DNA of 64,000 nucleotides from positions 10,112,390 to 10,176,389 of the forward strand of contig NC_089318.1 in assembly GCF_036669915.1 (NCBI RefSeq). Reading direction: 5' to 3'. Positions 31,609 to 43,030 of this stretch are shown here, piece by piece. Each line of letters opens with the position of its first letter. The first letter of the stretch is position 1. Position numbers and translations under genes: made by a program. The notes under the pieces are model-generated. The model worked only from the letters and a program-made list of their open reading frames with translations, ran no database searches and was not told the origin of the DNA. This DNA is from Pocillopora verrucosa (Eukaryota; Cnidaria; Anthozoa; Scleractinia; Pocilloporidae).

Positions 31609-33774
31609 AACAAACATCAACTTGAGGGTATCTTTTGATTTAACGCCAAATTCTTGGAGATGAAAATTTACGAAATATGTATTAGTCGGTAAGGAATTAA
31701 TATCAATATCTTGGGAGTGAAAGGGCTCTTGTTTCTCAAAAAGTGCGTCAAATTCTGGTGAAGAATTCTAATATGGAAGATTATACAATGTTTTTCAATT
31801 ATTCACCAAAGTGGAGGTAAATATCCTCCATTTTCACTAACATTGAGGTAAAAAAATTGTTTTAGCATATACCACAAAGATACCAAAAACTAGTTTATTT
31901 CTTCGGTTTACCGAAAAATGGTCGGAAATTAATCTCGGCTGCACAGAGGTGAATAGTACTTGCTATTCACTTCCAAACAAGCCAATCAGCTGTGTGTCAT
32001 ATACTTCATTCTTGGCTGAGCAGTTGATGAAGGTAAATAGTTGCGAAATAAACAATCAACTGCCAGGAATTGATGGTTTTGATGCGACTGACATTGACTG
32101 CTGTCGGCCAATAGATGGGCAATCGATAATTTGTTTCCGTGTTTATAGAAAATGCACGATAAAGTTATTACACTTGTCCCGGGATGCCAAATGCTCTCTT
32201 CTTCTTTTCTTTCTAACAAGCTAGAATGAAAGATTCTGCAAACAATACGCTTTCCTGGGATATTTCAGTCAATAATAACGATTCCATATTCCAAAGATTT
32301 CAAAACTCAAGATAATGGGAAACCTTGGTGATCAGGGAAAAAAATAACAATATCAATTACAGAGGAAAACATATTCAGCTTTTTTTCCCTCGAATACTGG
32401 TTTACAAAGCATGTTCCTCACTGCTCCCGAAATTACTTGCACGGAAAATTGTTTTCATTTTTTCTGAACTCACCTTTTAGTCTGCTGGGAGACCCTTATT
32501 AACAGTGCTGCCACACCAATGTTTCTTTCACCACAAGTCTTGCACCAGACTTCTTGCAGACTTCTGGCCGGCTTACTTGTCTCCACTTCAACTGAAAATT
32601 GCACTGTTTCTGACAGAGTGCTTATCTAAATATAAGTTGAATTCAAATTTTGGCAAATGTAAGCTACAGGGCACCACGTTTAAAGATTGCCACAAGAAAT
32701 TTTAATCAAAAAACCATTACATTCTTCAATGCGAATAGAGAAAGCTACAGAGTAAACAGTTAAATCGCATACACTTTAAGCAATAACAATTGCATACTTT
32801 GATAGCACAATGGTTTTTGTTGACACTTCATCGTGTCATAGATCCATCTTTTGTACAGAGGGAAACTAGATCTCTTCCCAAGAGGGCAGGTGTTTTGAGC
32901 CCGAATTAATTAAATATCAATGAAAAGCTTACGCGGGTCCCTTAGTTACTCGAATGTTTGCGATAAAAGGTGGCTGGATAAAATGGCTACAACTTTGCAC
33001 CTTCCAGCGATTTCACATGCGCCTGTCGCCCGAGAATTTCCGAAAGTTTGGGAACACAGGTGAGGTGGAAAATTTTCTGACGTGTTCTAGGCAAACATAA
33101 CCGAAAGCATTTCATGTCAATAGCCTAATTTGAATTTGTCGTGAACCGAAATGTTTTACATTTTAAGAAAGATAAGCTCGCCTGTCGCTATCTGACCATC
33201 TAAAAAGAATATGCTCTACTTTCTTCAGTCTTTGGAGCAAAACAGTTTCGACTGCGAGAGATCGTCGTTGACTCGCCGAAAGAAACTTTGTATATCCAGT
33301 AGACGGTGTCGATTAAAGCTTGAAGTCTATCAAAACAAGTGAAAACCCGTTGAAATTGCAGCAAAGTATAATTATTATTGATTTCACGATACAGCGTTTG
33401 CCAATCAATATTTCTCCAAAAATGGATCTTTATTTTCGAAGATTTTTTACAGCTTGGCTCATAGACCATCTTGACGATGGAATCAATATTTCAAGATCAG
33501 AATCTGATGGTAAATTGTGCATGAGCCAAGTAGAAGATCGCTATCGAAATTTTATTGTGGAAAAAATTTTTTCCATTAAAATTAGCTTTTACACTCAAAG
33601 CGGAATTTTAAAAAAGTATTTTATTTCTTTTATTTTTACTAATACATTTACTACGCATATATGTTCGAATTTCCTTTATTTCTCGGACTGGAGATGATTT
33701 ACATACGAGGCATTCTTACTACTGTTTTCTTTTGAGTTTTCATCTTCCTGGTGCGGGTTTTGAAAACATAATAG
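31609..33774. other. Intergenic or 5' part of the gene at 33799
   Basis: 32250-32500 shows faint similarity to the receptor downstream DNA at 23330-23530 (CAAGATAATGGGAAACCTTG, GATCAGG). First exons of the following gene should lie here or earlier, but none could be fixed; an ATG-containing ORF at 33422 ends at GTAAAT in an incompatible phase. Confidence 0.3.
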
Positions 33775-33798
33775 ATTGTTTGAATTTCCCCCTCATAG

Positions 33799-36700
33799 AA
33801 AGAATTTGTCACACTGGTCTAAACAAGATGTACCCTCGTTAAAACTCGCCCAGCAGCTGGATACAGACCACTGGGCAAAGCTGAAGGGAAAGGTAAGATA
33901 AGTTAGGGGGCTCATACTAAATATCACGTAAAATCGTTTGATGAATATCTTTCAAAAAATATCAAAATTTTTAAATTTCTCTAACAGTTCAGAGTTAATT
34001 TTTTCTTGCTGATAATTTGATCACATGGCAAACGTCTCGGAAATTCTAGCATGGAGCTGAGTTTTTCTAAGATTAGAGGGAAGAAAACGAATACCTCAGC
34101 CATGAAAGCTACGAATATCTCAAAACTTTCCTTATGTTTTCTTAATATCTCGGAAACTTCTAGATATCCCAAAAAAATACTCGCATATTGGAGGTGAAGC
34201 GTAGTTGGCCGCTACTATCAGCAAAGCTGGTCATTATAATCTTACTTCTTGTTACGCCCCGCTAAAATTTGAAAAATCTCTTAATTTTTAAAAATACATT
34301 CAAGGCATGTTGTATACTTTCTTAACCCGTTGAGTATTCAAGTGGTGGGTACTTCAATTTAAGGTGGGAAAAAATGATGACTTTTCAAAAATTTCGAGGT
34401 CACCATGTTGTTACAATTCAAATAATAAAATGCATTACTCCATACAAGACAAAGATACATAAGATACATTGCTTCTTAATCAAAAACACTCTAATTCATG
34501 CGCCTGTTTTCCAATTTAATCGTGGACCTCCACATATTCTGAATAAATTTTCTTTGCCAAAATTGTTCACTATTTATAGTGAGTAAGCAATGAACTTTAG
34601 GAAGATGAAATTCTCCCTTAAAAATGCAGTGATAGCGTCGAGTGTATTAAATAATTGGGAAAAGCAGTTGGGACTGAATTCAGAAAATGGCATCTGAAAG
34701 AACAAACTAGAATTTGACGAAAACTTTAAAGTACGATGTCAACAGGAGCCTCTCAATGCCTCCATTTACCAAAGTATTTTTCAATTCAAAATTGCTTGGG
34801 ACCAATCTCAGGGGTAAAACCTTTTGCCGGAGCAATTGTTTCAATACCTCCTTTCTCTGTGGCCTGAATTTATTTAGAAAGCTAAACGAAGTTTTGAAAT
34901 AATTTTGTTTCAGCACGTTGACTTCGTAAATCGTATGTCGTATAGTTTGCCGTCAAAGGAAATTTTGGCTAGTCGTTCTCAGAAAGATCCGAAGCTGTCA
35001 AGTGCGTTTCAGAGATATTACTATGATCAAAGCAAGCACAGAGAAGAACTGTTAAAGAGTAAGTAGACAGAACTTGCAGAAATAATGGTATCTACTAAAT
35101 GGCGCTCTAGGACTAAGGCCGAAATATCTCCTCAGCGTTCATTAACCCTTTCTCTCTAAGACCTTATTAGTGATCCTCCTTATTGTCTGTCAGTACAATT
35201 GTTAGGATGTTAGTTCGAAAAACTTGGTATTGGATCAACTAATATTCCCTTGATTGATGTTTTTCTCTATTCTCATCACTTGTCTGCTTAGTATTGTATT
35301 GATAATTTAACGAGAAATACTGTCATGGTCACTCATGGGAGTTAAAGGCTTAGGAAACTGGTAAAGGGTTTACACGAGACGCGGGAGTTTTACAGTAAGG
35401 CAATGTTGGGTGAGAATTGTGACGCTTGAAATACAAACTGCACGTGACGCTTGAGTTTGAATTTGGGTGAAACGGGATCAGGAACCCCCATCCCCCCTTT
35501 CCCTGCTTGTTACCCTACTCCTTGAGTAGTGGTTTGTGATTTTTAGCTGAGTTGAAAAATGCCTCAGAGGTTAATAGTTAATACTCGTTACTTGGAGACA
35601 GGGCTTAGTCAATCATTCTGCTCACTAGATTTCGTGATAAAAATGAAATAGAACCAATGAAAAAGGAGAAAAGTAATGACGCGACGTAGCTTAGAGCTGT
35701 TTCAAATAATTGTGGAAAACTTAAGGTCTGAAAAATACCGTTAGAGTCCGTTCGAGTTGACTTTGAGTCTGAAAGACATACCTAGTTTTTCAGAAAGGCA
35801 ATCAATCTGACAAAATTTCAAACACGTGATCACTACGTTAATGTGGCTAACCAAACTTTCGTCTCAGAAACATATACCATGTACTATCAAGGCAAACCGA
35901 TGGAGAAGGAATCTTCGAGGCAAGTTCTCCAACAGACGAACGACCTTCCACGCCCCCAAGTTCAAAGGCGTCCATCGGTGTACAATCAACGGGCTAAAGA
36001 AGGCTTCAAGTTTTGGCTGGAAAGTGATCCAATGGTGAAAAGAATTTCGTGTAAGAATACAGTTTTTGAAAGAGAGTTCCTTTGGAGTACTTTTTCACCT
36101 CGGTTTTTGAAATGTCTCCACGCTGTGCTTTGGAATTGTTGTGCTCAAACACTGATTTTTGGCAGATCAATACTAAATACTGTTTCTTAAAAAATTGTTT
36201 TCAAGAAATACCCATCTGTTTTAAACCAAATTTTTTTATTTATCTATTTATTTAATCTTTTATATTCAAGATTACCATAGTAACATGAAAGCCTCAAGGA
36301 CAAGTCTCCAACTTTAGATTCCAGTATCTCAGCTCAAAATAAAGCTTGGTAGCTCCCCTCATGAAACAATTAAAGTGATACAGATCTTGAAAAATTTTGC
36401 TTAGAATCTTGATCTGCTGATTGGTATTCAATGAACAAAAATGGGAGTGACCATCGCCATCAGTTTTGAGTAACAGCCTCCAACATTTGAGCTTAACGCT
36501 TCTGTTTGAATGGTATGTCTTGTCACGAGCGTGGGACAAAGAAAAAATATTGAGTACCCATGAGGAATCGAACCTCAGACTTTCGGATTCCGCGCTCCGA
36601 TGGTCAAAACTTAATATCTCTCTTATTCTATTTACAAACATGACGCTATCGACATTGCTGATCCTAACAGTATGCAGGACGCGTGTCATATGAACTTCGT

Positions 36701-37067
36701 GATAGACCTCGCTCACCGTAAAGTCTGCAGTTACTCAGTGGTTAGAGCATCGGGGCGAGGAATCCAAAGGTCTGAGGTTTGATTCTTCATTGGGATAGTA
36801 TCAGCTCGTCAAAAAAAATTGGTGTTTGACAACAAAACCATTTAGAGCCACCTTGACTAACAGTTGGGTTTATATGCTTATTTACTTGACAGATATTGAT
36901 CAAAAAATTTCAGGAGGCGGTGTAAGTAAAAGCTAACAGTAATTTCCTCTTTTTCTCAGGTGAAACCGCTGAGAGTGCAATTTTTCTTTTTTGTTTCAGT
37001 TTGTTCCAAGTACACGTTTGGCTCAAAAAGCACGTTCCATGGACTTGGAAATGCCCCAAGAAATTAG
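33799..37067 (+). CDS. Unrecognised multi-exon gene (3' part), exons in consistent phase
   Basis: Four exons are supported by splice sites and open frames: 33799-33892 (after CCCCCTCATAG, before GTAAGA), 34914-35058 (after TTTGTTTCAG, before GTAAGT), 35794-36050 (after TTTTTCAG, before GTAAGA) and 37000-37067 (after TTGTTTCAG, stop TAG). Joins 1-2 (phase 0) and 3-4 (phase 1) are exact; join 2-3 is out of phase by one base, so a small exon is probably missed between 35059 and 35793. The peptide is hydrophilic, rich in Lys, Gln and Tyr, without a membrane segment (phrases: HWSKQDVPSLKLAQQL, SSAFQRYYYDQSKHREELL, NQRAKEGFKFWLESDP, KYTFGSKSTFHGLGNAPRN at the C-terminus). AATAAA follows at about 37217. 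Family not recognised; the upstream start is unresolved. Confidence 0.55.
35140..35357. repeat. MITE-like repeat, family D
   Basis: Begins TTAACCCTTTCTCTC and ends GGGAGTTAAAGG, inverted ends, with GTATTGGATCAACTAATA and TACTGTCATGGTCACTCATG inside. Diverged copies at 47512-47752 and, reversed, 61640-61806. All three lie in introns or suspected introns. Confidence 0.65.
36510..36612 (-). mobile_element. tRNA-derived SINE, family E, minus copy
   Basis: Minus strand reads tRNA-like CATCGGAGCGCGGAATCCGA, then GAGGTTCGATTCCTCATGGG (B box), then a tail with TTTGTCCCACGCTCGTGACA. It lies in the last intron of the preceding gene model. Confidence 0.65.
36725..36820 (+). mobile_element. tRNA-derived SINE, family E, plus copy
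   Basis: TTACTCAGTGGTTAGAGCAT (A box) and GAGGTTTGATTCTTCATTGG (B box) match the minus copy at 36510-36612. The two copies are head to head about 115 bp apart. No tRNA acceptor stem is formed. Confidence 0.65.
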
Positions 37068-37930
37068 TTGAAACAACAGACATACGAAGTTTTATGGTGT
37101 GGTCATGAATTCTTACAAGTTTACAGGAGTGTGCTTATAACACGATAAAATACTTAATTATATGTATAAGTATCACAGAATGAAAAAAGGTTTGTTTTCG
37201 TTGATGAATGAAAAAAAAATAAAGTGTGAATTATCATAATTTATTCCTTATTGTAAAATCAAATAAAATAGAAAACTAGAAGGAGAGGTTTCACACGTCT
37301 TTCTTTTTTTTTGATTGATCTTACTTCGCTGGCATCATATTACAAACAAATAAGGCTATTAATATTCTTTAGTTTTAGGCGACAACTTCCATCTTTCTTC
37401 ACCCGAGCCTAGTCGCATTTCCAGACACTATCGGTGTGATTTAGATGTGAGAAGATTGGGTAAGAAACTAGCATTAGCCGCTTTCAAGAGATTATAGACT
37501 CTTGCCGCCACGAATTCCTCATTAGAGCCCTCTGTGTTGGTTTGTAAACTCATACGCTTTTTAAGAATTATAACAAACCATCCGCTGATATCCCTTAGTG
37601 TTTACTAAACGCTCTTTTGATATGCAGATGAAGAAGCAACGCCTAGATATTAAGTAATCTGCACTACAGGCCGAGAGTCCTGGTGGAGGATATCATACTC
37701 GTTCACTGCGCTCACTCGTGAGATATCGAGTGAAACACTCGAGGAGAAATTCCATACCTATGCGTTCCCATGTATTATTCTCTATTTACAAATACCCAGT
37801 TTGAGTTAATTTCCAAGTAAAACTTTAGCACTGTTTTACATTGCCATAATCTATAGTTTATTCTTCATACTGATAAAGTACATTTTTAATCCAAGGCAGA
37901 CCACAAGCCCAATAATAAATTCATATTTCC
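37068..37930. other. 3' UTR and intergenic DNA
   Basis: AATAAA at about 37217 and TTTATT-rich DNA follow the TAG of the preceding gene. No other feature is recognised. Confidence 0.4.
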
Positions 37931-38054
37931 AGTTGACCACGCATGTTAAAAGTAGCGCCTTGTACGGTCCCACGGTCGTACATCCAAATTTTTTCGGCTT
38001 GATGGGTTACTGCTATTTTGTATAATTATGGGGCTACGCTCTGCGAGCTCCGCT
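37931..38054 (-). mobile_element. Composite repeat, copy 3 (truncated before the tRNA-like module)
   Basis: Minus strand starts AGCGGAGCTCGCAGAGCGTA and continues with CCATCAAGCCGAAAAAATTT and ACATGCGTGGTCAACT, then stops where the tRNA-like module would begin. The retained part is the left half of the copies at 17182 and 30908. Confidence 0.75.
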
Positions 38055-39195
38055 ATAATAAAGTTAGAGACTGATTCTGTCACACCATTTATGTTGCATC
38101 GCATGTTTTAATCGTGTTTGAAGAACCGAATCAAATGCAGCTTCCTGAGTTGGGTACTTCGAATGAAATGACATGGCTAACTTGAGCGTTGTGCTGGGCC
38201 TGGAGGTGAGCCAATGCACGAGAAAGATAGAAAATGTATTTTTTTCTTTCTTTTGTGCGTTCGTGTTTGAACCACTAAGGAGAAGTTGTTAGCAACTCGG
38301 CTTAAGAATAACAATGACTGGATTTTTGAACTCACACGCGGATCATGCTGGTTCGCCAAAGTTTCTTCTGCATAGCTTGGCCGAACCTTTCAATTCAAAG
38401 GTTTACAAAACAGGAGCTGCATGGGAGTTTGATTCAAATTATACTTGAATTTACCTAAAGAAGTTTGCTTCTTGATGTTGATCAGACAAAGCAGGTGGAA
38501 GAAGGAGCAAATTTCATTCCTTCTTTTGTTTAAGTTGAGTCCTTTCTCCCGTTCACAGTTTGTCCACAAAGGGGAACAGTTCATAGCTCGGGTAAAGTGA
38601 AAACTTGCACTGATCACGCTCGTTCGCCAATTTCCTTCTGCATGGTCGAAACGAGCGATTTAAGTTAATAATTGTCTAAACGGAAGTGCAATGAGACTTT
38701 GGCACGCGCATAAACAAAACGTTGAATTTCATTAAGTAAGTCGTCAATTGGTATTTTTTAAGAGAAGGTAGTTGGAATAACATGCAAATTCTGATCCAGA
38801 TGAAAGAAAACTTTTTTTCAATTTTTTTTCATTATGTCGAAGAAGTGTTGTATCAAGTTCCATTAAACAAATAACAATAACTAAACACTAAAAGTGAAGG
38901 AGGGACTTAAAAGCGTGTGATAATGAAAAAAAAAAGAAAAAAAAAAAGGAACTAAAAGAAAACAAACAAACAAAAGGAGAAGCGAGAGGAGAGTCCACGC
39001 AAGTATCACTTTTCTGGTTTGCTCTTTGGGTTAATTATAAAATTTTTTATGTCGCCATTAAGGCTGCTACGAATTGATCCCGTTCAGCTGCATGCTAAAA
39101 AAATTTTTCCAGTATGAAGATATAGTCTTACCTGCGGCATTTCTTTTTCATTGTGGGCGTGGCATGTCACTTAGAGTGCAGATGATCCAAGATCT
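38055..39195. other. Intergenic, short duplicated phrase
   Basis: GATCATGCTGGTTCGCCAAA...TTTCTTCTGCATAG near 38342 recurs as GATCACGCTCGTTCGCCAAT...TTCCTTCTGCATGG near 38616. An A-rich run lies at 38925-38955. No gene is seen. Confidence 0.35.
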
Positions 39196-39203
39196 TATAA
39201 AAA
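39196..39203 (+). promoter_or_regulatory. TATA box of the secreted peptide gene
   Basis: TATAAAAA lies 73-80 bases before the ATG at 39276, leaving room for a start site about 30 bases downstream and a 5' UTR of roughly 45 bases. Confidence 0.55.
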
Positions 39204-39275
39204 CCCCCTGTACTACCCTTCCACATCAAACGAACGCAACGAGCAAACTGAATCCGAAAATACCTCAGAAAAGAA

Positions 39276-39734
39276 ATGGAAACAAAACTGGCTTTGGGTG
39301 TTCTTTTCGTCTTGTCACTTCTTCTGATCGAAGGAACCGAAGGCGGAATATTTTGCACAAAAAATGACTCTAGGACGGTAAATGCGTAAGAAACTTAAAT
39401 TTATCTTTTTAATTTGGACTCAAAAAAAAGCAGCAAGTAAAATTGGTAAAGAGGAAACTAAATTATAGCAAAAAATTACCAGGTGCCCTTTAATCACAAG
39501 CGAAAAAACTAGCTTAATTTTAGAAGCAAAAATTGTTCTGATTTTTTGGAGCTCTTCATGTTTCAAGTAGGTATGGTTGCAATTATACTTTTTTTTAATT
39601 TTTAGGCTTGTAATCATAATTTGAAAGAAGAGCGGAAACGAAGAGTCTGCTCCATTGCTCGGCAACTCGATTGCAAACAGATCCTGCTAGATGAGGACGC
39701 ACACCTGAGGGGCCAGCAAGTTGAGACTCGTTAA
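39276..39734 (+). CDS. Small secreted cysteine-containing peptide precursor, 2 exons (76 aa)
   Basis: Exon 1 is 39276-39377 and exon 2 is 39606-39734; GTAAATG donor and TTTTTAG acceptor join in phase 0 with an open frame to TAA. The N-terminus (METKLALGVLFVLSLLLIEG) is a clear signal peptide, with likely cleavage after TEG. The mature part has four cysteines: GIFC, TAC before the exon join region, RVC and LDC. A tetrabasic RKRR between the second and third cysteine is a furin-type site, so the product could be split into two chains held by disulfides or released as a shorter peptide. A TATA box precedes it and AATAAA follows at about 39856. Family not recognised: hormone-like, antimicrobial or venom-type roles are all possible. 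It lies between the plus- and minus-strand receptor groups. Confidence 0.7.
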
Positions 39735-40790
39735 GAATCCCACTAATATACAACGACGCTGAAAATTAATGTAACTTTAATTTGGTTTAATGCCTGACTT
39801 AATGAAGGAATTTTGAGCTCCATAGGAAGTGTTTTGCTTGTGTTTTTTAATTAATGAAGTAAATAAACGCTAAACGAGTCTCTTATTTGTTTGGTCTCGT
39901 GTTCGTACATTTTAATAAGGCTAGCCAAACCGGTCCCTCATACAAAATAAATGAATAAAAACCAAAAACCAAAGGAAAAAACCTGCTTTCAACTTTCCTG
40001 ATGAAGCAAAATTATAAAAGGAGCGTGCTCAGTTACGATTTCAGTCGCTTTTCAGAAAATAAGTCGTCTTCATGTAGTACCAGATCTACTCAGTTAAAAA
40101 AAAACTGATGCTTAGCGAACCTTAAAAAAAAAAAAAAAAGAAAATACGCGGAGAAACTTAGGGTAACAATTTCTTACAAGACAGAAAAAAAAAGAAAGAA
40201 ATAATTTACTTCTTGCTTTATTCTCCGAATTTTGTTTACGAAATTTTTTTTCCTCGACAGACTTACACACAATTATCGTCCATTTGCCGACTTGCAATAT
40301 AACGGTATACGACTCGGTTCGCTAAAGTGCGTCATTATTTATAAAATGGAAAGGAAATCAATAACAAATTTTGTAAAAATATAAAACCATGAACTATTCA
40401 GAACATATTCTTGTTAGTGAAAGTTCCTTGCTTTCGTTGCTTTATTTAAGTTTGTGAGAACATTTGTTCTTGGCTAGTCTTAATTCGAATCGCTTCATTA
40501 AAAGTGTTATATTGGAGAAAAAATGCTACTCGCAGATCCTGTTATTTGAGGCAGAGTTAACACTTACTCTGTTTGAAGATACCGTCTTCCATCAGCTACT
40601 TAGCTAGGTTGATTTACAAACAATGAGGTGATGATCAAAAAAAAGTAGATCAAGATAGTTTAACATCTGTCATTCATTTTTTTAAGGTTGTCATTTTGAG
40701 TGTCATCCCTCAGTCTGAGCAAAAAAATCACTAAATACAAACAGCGTTATCAAGCTAATTTGATAGCGTTATCAATTTACTACCAAGTTA
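39735..40790. other. 3' UTR and intergenic DNA
   Basis: AATAAA at about 39856. A TATAAAAG at 40013-40020 is followed by no usable ORF. A-rich runs lie at 40122-40139 and 40182-40200. Confidence 0.4.
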
Positions 40791-41545
40791 TTGTTTTTTA
40801 TTTACTCACCGACGCGCAAGAGGGTTTTTGAGAAACCGAAAACCTTTTTAATTTTGACACCAAAGCCTGAAAATGGATCCTTTCTTTTCAGAGGAAGTTT
40901 AAACAGATGCTTTCTGAAGATGAACGATCGAAGAGCGACCTTTAGTTTTCTACATTTGGTAAGTGTTGAATCTTATTCTGTATTTGTTTCTGATAACTGC
41001 TAAATTGAATATTTTAATTCTAATAAATTAAATTTTCGATTCAGCCAATAACTACGTTAAACCGATATCTACTCACCGACACGCATGATGGTTTTTGAGA
41101 AACCGAAAACCTTTTTAATTTTGACACCAAAGCCTGAAAATGGATCCTTCCTTTTCAGAGGAAGTTTAAACAGATGTTTTCTGAAGATGAACGATCGAAG
41201 AGCGACTTTTAGTTTTCTACATTTGGTAAGTGTTGAATCTTATTCTGTATTTGTTTCTGATAACTGCTAAATTGAATATTTTAATTCTATTAAAATAAAT
41301 TTTCGATTCAGCCAATAACTACGTAAAACCGATAACTACTCACCGACACGCATGATGGTTTTTGAGAAACCGAAAACCTTTTTTTTAATTTTGACACCAA
41401 AGCCTGAAAATGGATCCTTCCTTTTCAGAGGAAGTTTAAACAGATGTTTTCTGAAGATGAACGATCGAAGAGCGACCTTTAGTTTTCTACATTTGGTAAA
41501 TGCTAAATCTTATTCTGTATTTGTTTCTTATAACTGCTAAATTGA
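40791..41545 (+). repeat. 267-bp tandem triplication with exon-like core
   Basis: Units start at about 40803, 41070 and 41337 with CTACTCACCGAC. Each holds an ORF of about 61 codons (VFEKPKTF, KPENGSFLFRGSLNRCFLKM, NDRRATFSFLHL) that stays open in all three; unit 3 has a 3-base insertion that keeps the frame. Inside each unit, CTTTTCAG precedes and GTAAGTG (GTAAATG in unit 3) follows a 67-bp segment, an acceptor-donor pair. Either a triplicated small exon or a young tandem repeat; near-identity of the units gives no test of selection. Confidence 0.85.
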
Positions 41546-41642
41546 ATATATTAATTCTTGGCAATCATTTATTCTGCCGCCATTTATATTTATAACAAAA
41601 AGTCCTACAATAAAAGGTTACGGCTTATTCGTTTACATTAAC

Positions 41643-42539
41643 TCATGCGGAGCTGTTCTCATTTAAAGGATGAATTCTGTTTGACTTTGATGACACGGAG
41701 CAACAAAAGTGTCCTTTAATCTCCTTTTTTATGTCTCTCTTGAAGAAAGAGTACGCTAGAGGGTTGATGGCAGAGTTTAACACTAAAAGGGGCATTTTAA
41801 ATTGTGTATCATTACATGATGTATCCATATCGGAAACTACCGTGAAGCTGCATCGTAGAAAAATGCCATAACACACCAGGAACAATCCGATTACAATCCC
41901 CATCATTATAATAGCAGACTTCTCCTGAGTTTTGAAGAAAACCTGATGATTGAAGCGTAACTGTTTTGCTAGAAAACGAGCGGCTCGATTATGCTTAAAT
42001 ACGACTTTTAACATAGCTACAAAGAAACATATCAATAACATACTTGGAAACATCTCGAGACTGATGAACATAACAGTTATAATCTTTATGGGGAGAATCG
42101 ATTTTTGGAAAAAGGAAATACTCAATACGATATATGTAAAGAAAATGAGAACAATTGGAATGACCCATGATAAGGTTACCATCTGAATGACTCGGCGACG
42201 CTTCATAAAGGTCAAGTATTTTAACGGTTTTACAACAGCAATGTAGCGATCTAGGACTAAACAGCAAAGGTTGGTCACAGACGCATACTGGAATAGGCTT
42301 TTTGTCGTCCATGTGATTACCATGGTACCCAGATTACAACTTCCTGCCATCTCACACATGAACAGCGGAGGAACAGCGCTCATCCCAACACAAAAGTCCG
42401 CCACTGCGAGTGAAACGATTAACGCGTTGGTTTTGGTGCGAAGCTGCCGTTTACTGCAAATAAGGAAAAAGATAAATCCATTGCCGGTTATGGTTAGAAT
42501 AGAAAGAAGCCAGCCAAGAATCCAAAACCAGACTTGCAT
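41643..42539 (-). CDS. Class A GPCR, array member 7 (298 aa)
   Basis: Intronless receptor on the minus strand, starting MQVWFWILGW at 42539 (the frame upstream has only TTG). Landmarks: GN in TM1, LAVADFCVGMS, LDRYIAVVKP, W in TM4, RFLAKQLRFNHQVFF, VCYGI in TM6 and NPLAY with KRDIKKEIKGH. Loop 1 has two cysteines (CEMAGSC). TM4 to TM5 is longer than in the plus-strand members. With the gene at 43852 it forms a second, inverted receptor block whose 5' flanks are shared. Ligand unknown. Confidence 0.93.
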   Translation of the reverse strand: MQVWFWILGWLLSILTITGNGFIFFLICSKRQLRTKTNALIVSLAVADFCVGMSAVPPLFMCEMAGSCNLGTMVITWTTKSLFQYASVTNLCCLVLDRYIAVVKPLKYLTFMKRRRVIQMVTLSWVIPIVLIFFTYIVLSISFFQKSILPIKIITVMFISLEMFPSMLLICFFVAMLKVVFKHNRAARFLAKQLRFNHQVFFKTQEKSAIIMMGIVIGLFLVCYGIFLRCSFTVVSDMDTSCNDTQFKMPLLVLNSAINPLAYSFFKRDIKKEIKGHFCCSVSSKSNRIHPLNENSSA

Positions 42540-43030
42540 TTTTACTCTCTGGTTATTAAGCAATTAATATTCTGATTAGTTTTTATCCTTCAAAACAGAC
42601 ACAACGTTCTGACTAAGACAAGATCTGCTGGTAATTTTTAAGATTTCATGATATATAAATTGCGCTGTAAGGTGGGTCTCTCCAAACCTTTTGTTATTTT
42701 AATCTTGGTATTGAAATCGACCGAAAAAACTCACCCTTTTTTGATTCTCATTGGGCAATTAACACAACTTCATGACAAGAAAATATTTTAGATTTTTAGA
42801 TGCAATGAATGAACTAAGACAAGAGTTCTAGATCAATATTACTAATCAACCGAAAAGCTTCTGAAATTAACGTCTTTTGTTAGTTTTGATATTTGCCTCA
42901 ATGACTGAGTGGCTCATTTATTTCCAATTTTTTGGCCTTAATTCTTGACACACTCCAGTTTTTTAGACATCTTTGAAGTAAAGTAAAAAGTGTTATTAGA
43001 TCGGTTGTGATATGCCAATGATTGTATAGA
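42540..43030 (-). promoter_or_regulatory. Upstream region of receptor 7, duplicated
   Basis: Collinear with 44788-45260: GTAAAAA before the ATG, then GATAAGTTTTTA-type sequence, TATATAAATTGCG (TATA-like, about 115 bases before the ATG), CCTTTTGTTATTTT, TTGAAATCG and GACACACTCCAGTTTTTTAGA. This differs from the upstream block of the plus-strand genes. Confidence 0.55.

Noticed and set aside
33320-33697. 125-codon ORF as first exon of the gene at 33799
   Set aside because: The GTAAAT donor within it leaves a phase that does not fit the next exon, and the peptide is low-complexity AT-rich.
36294-36716. 140-codon minus-strand ORF
   Set aside because: Runs through a SINE of family E and has no recognisable domain.
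40013-40020. TATAAAAG as promoter of a second peptide gene
   Set aside because: No ORF with a signal peptide or splice-compatible exon follows within several hundred bases.
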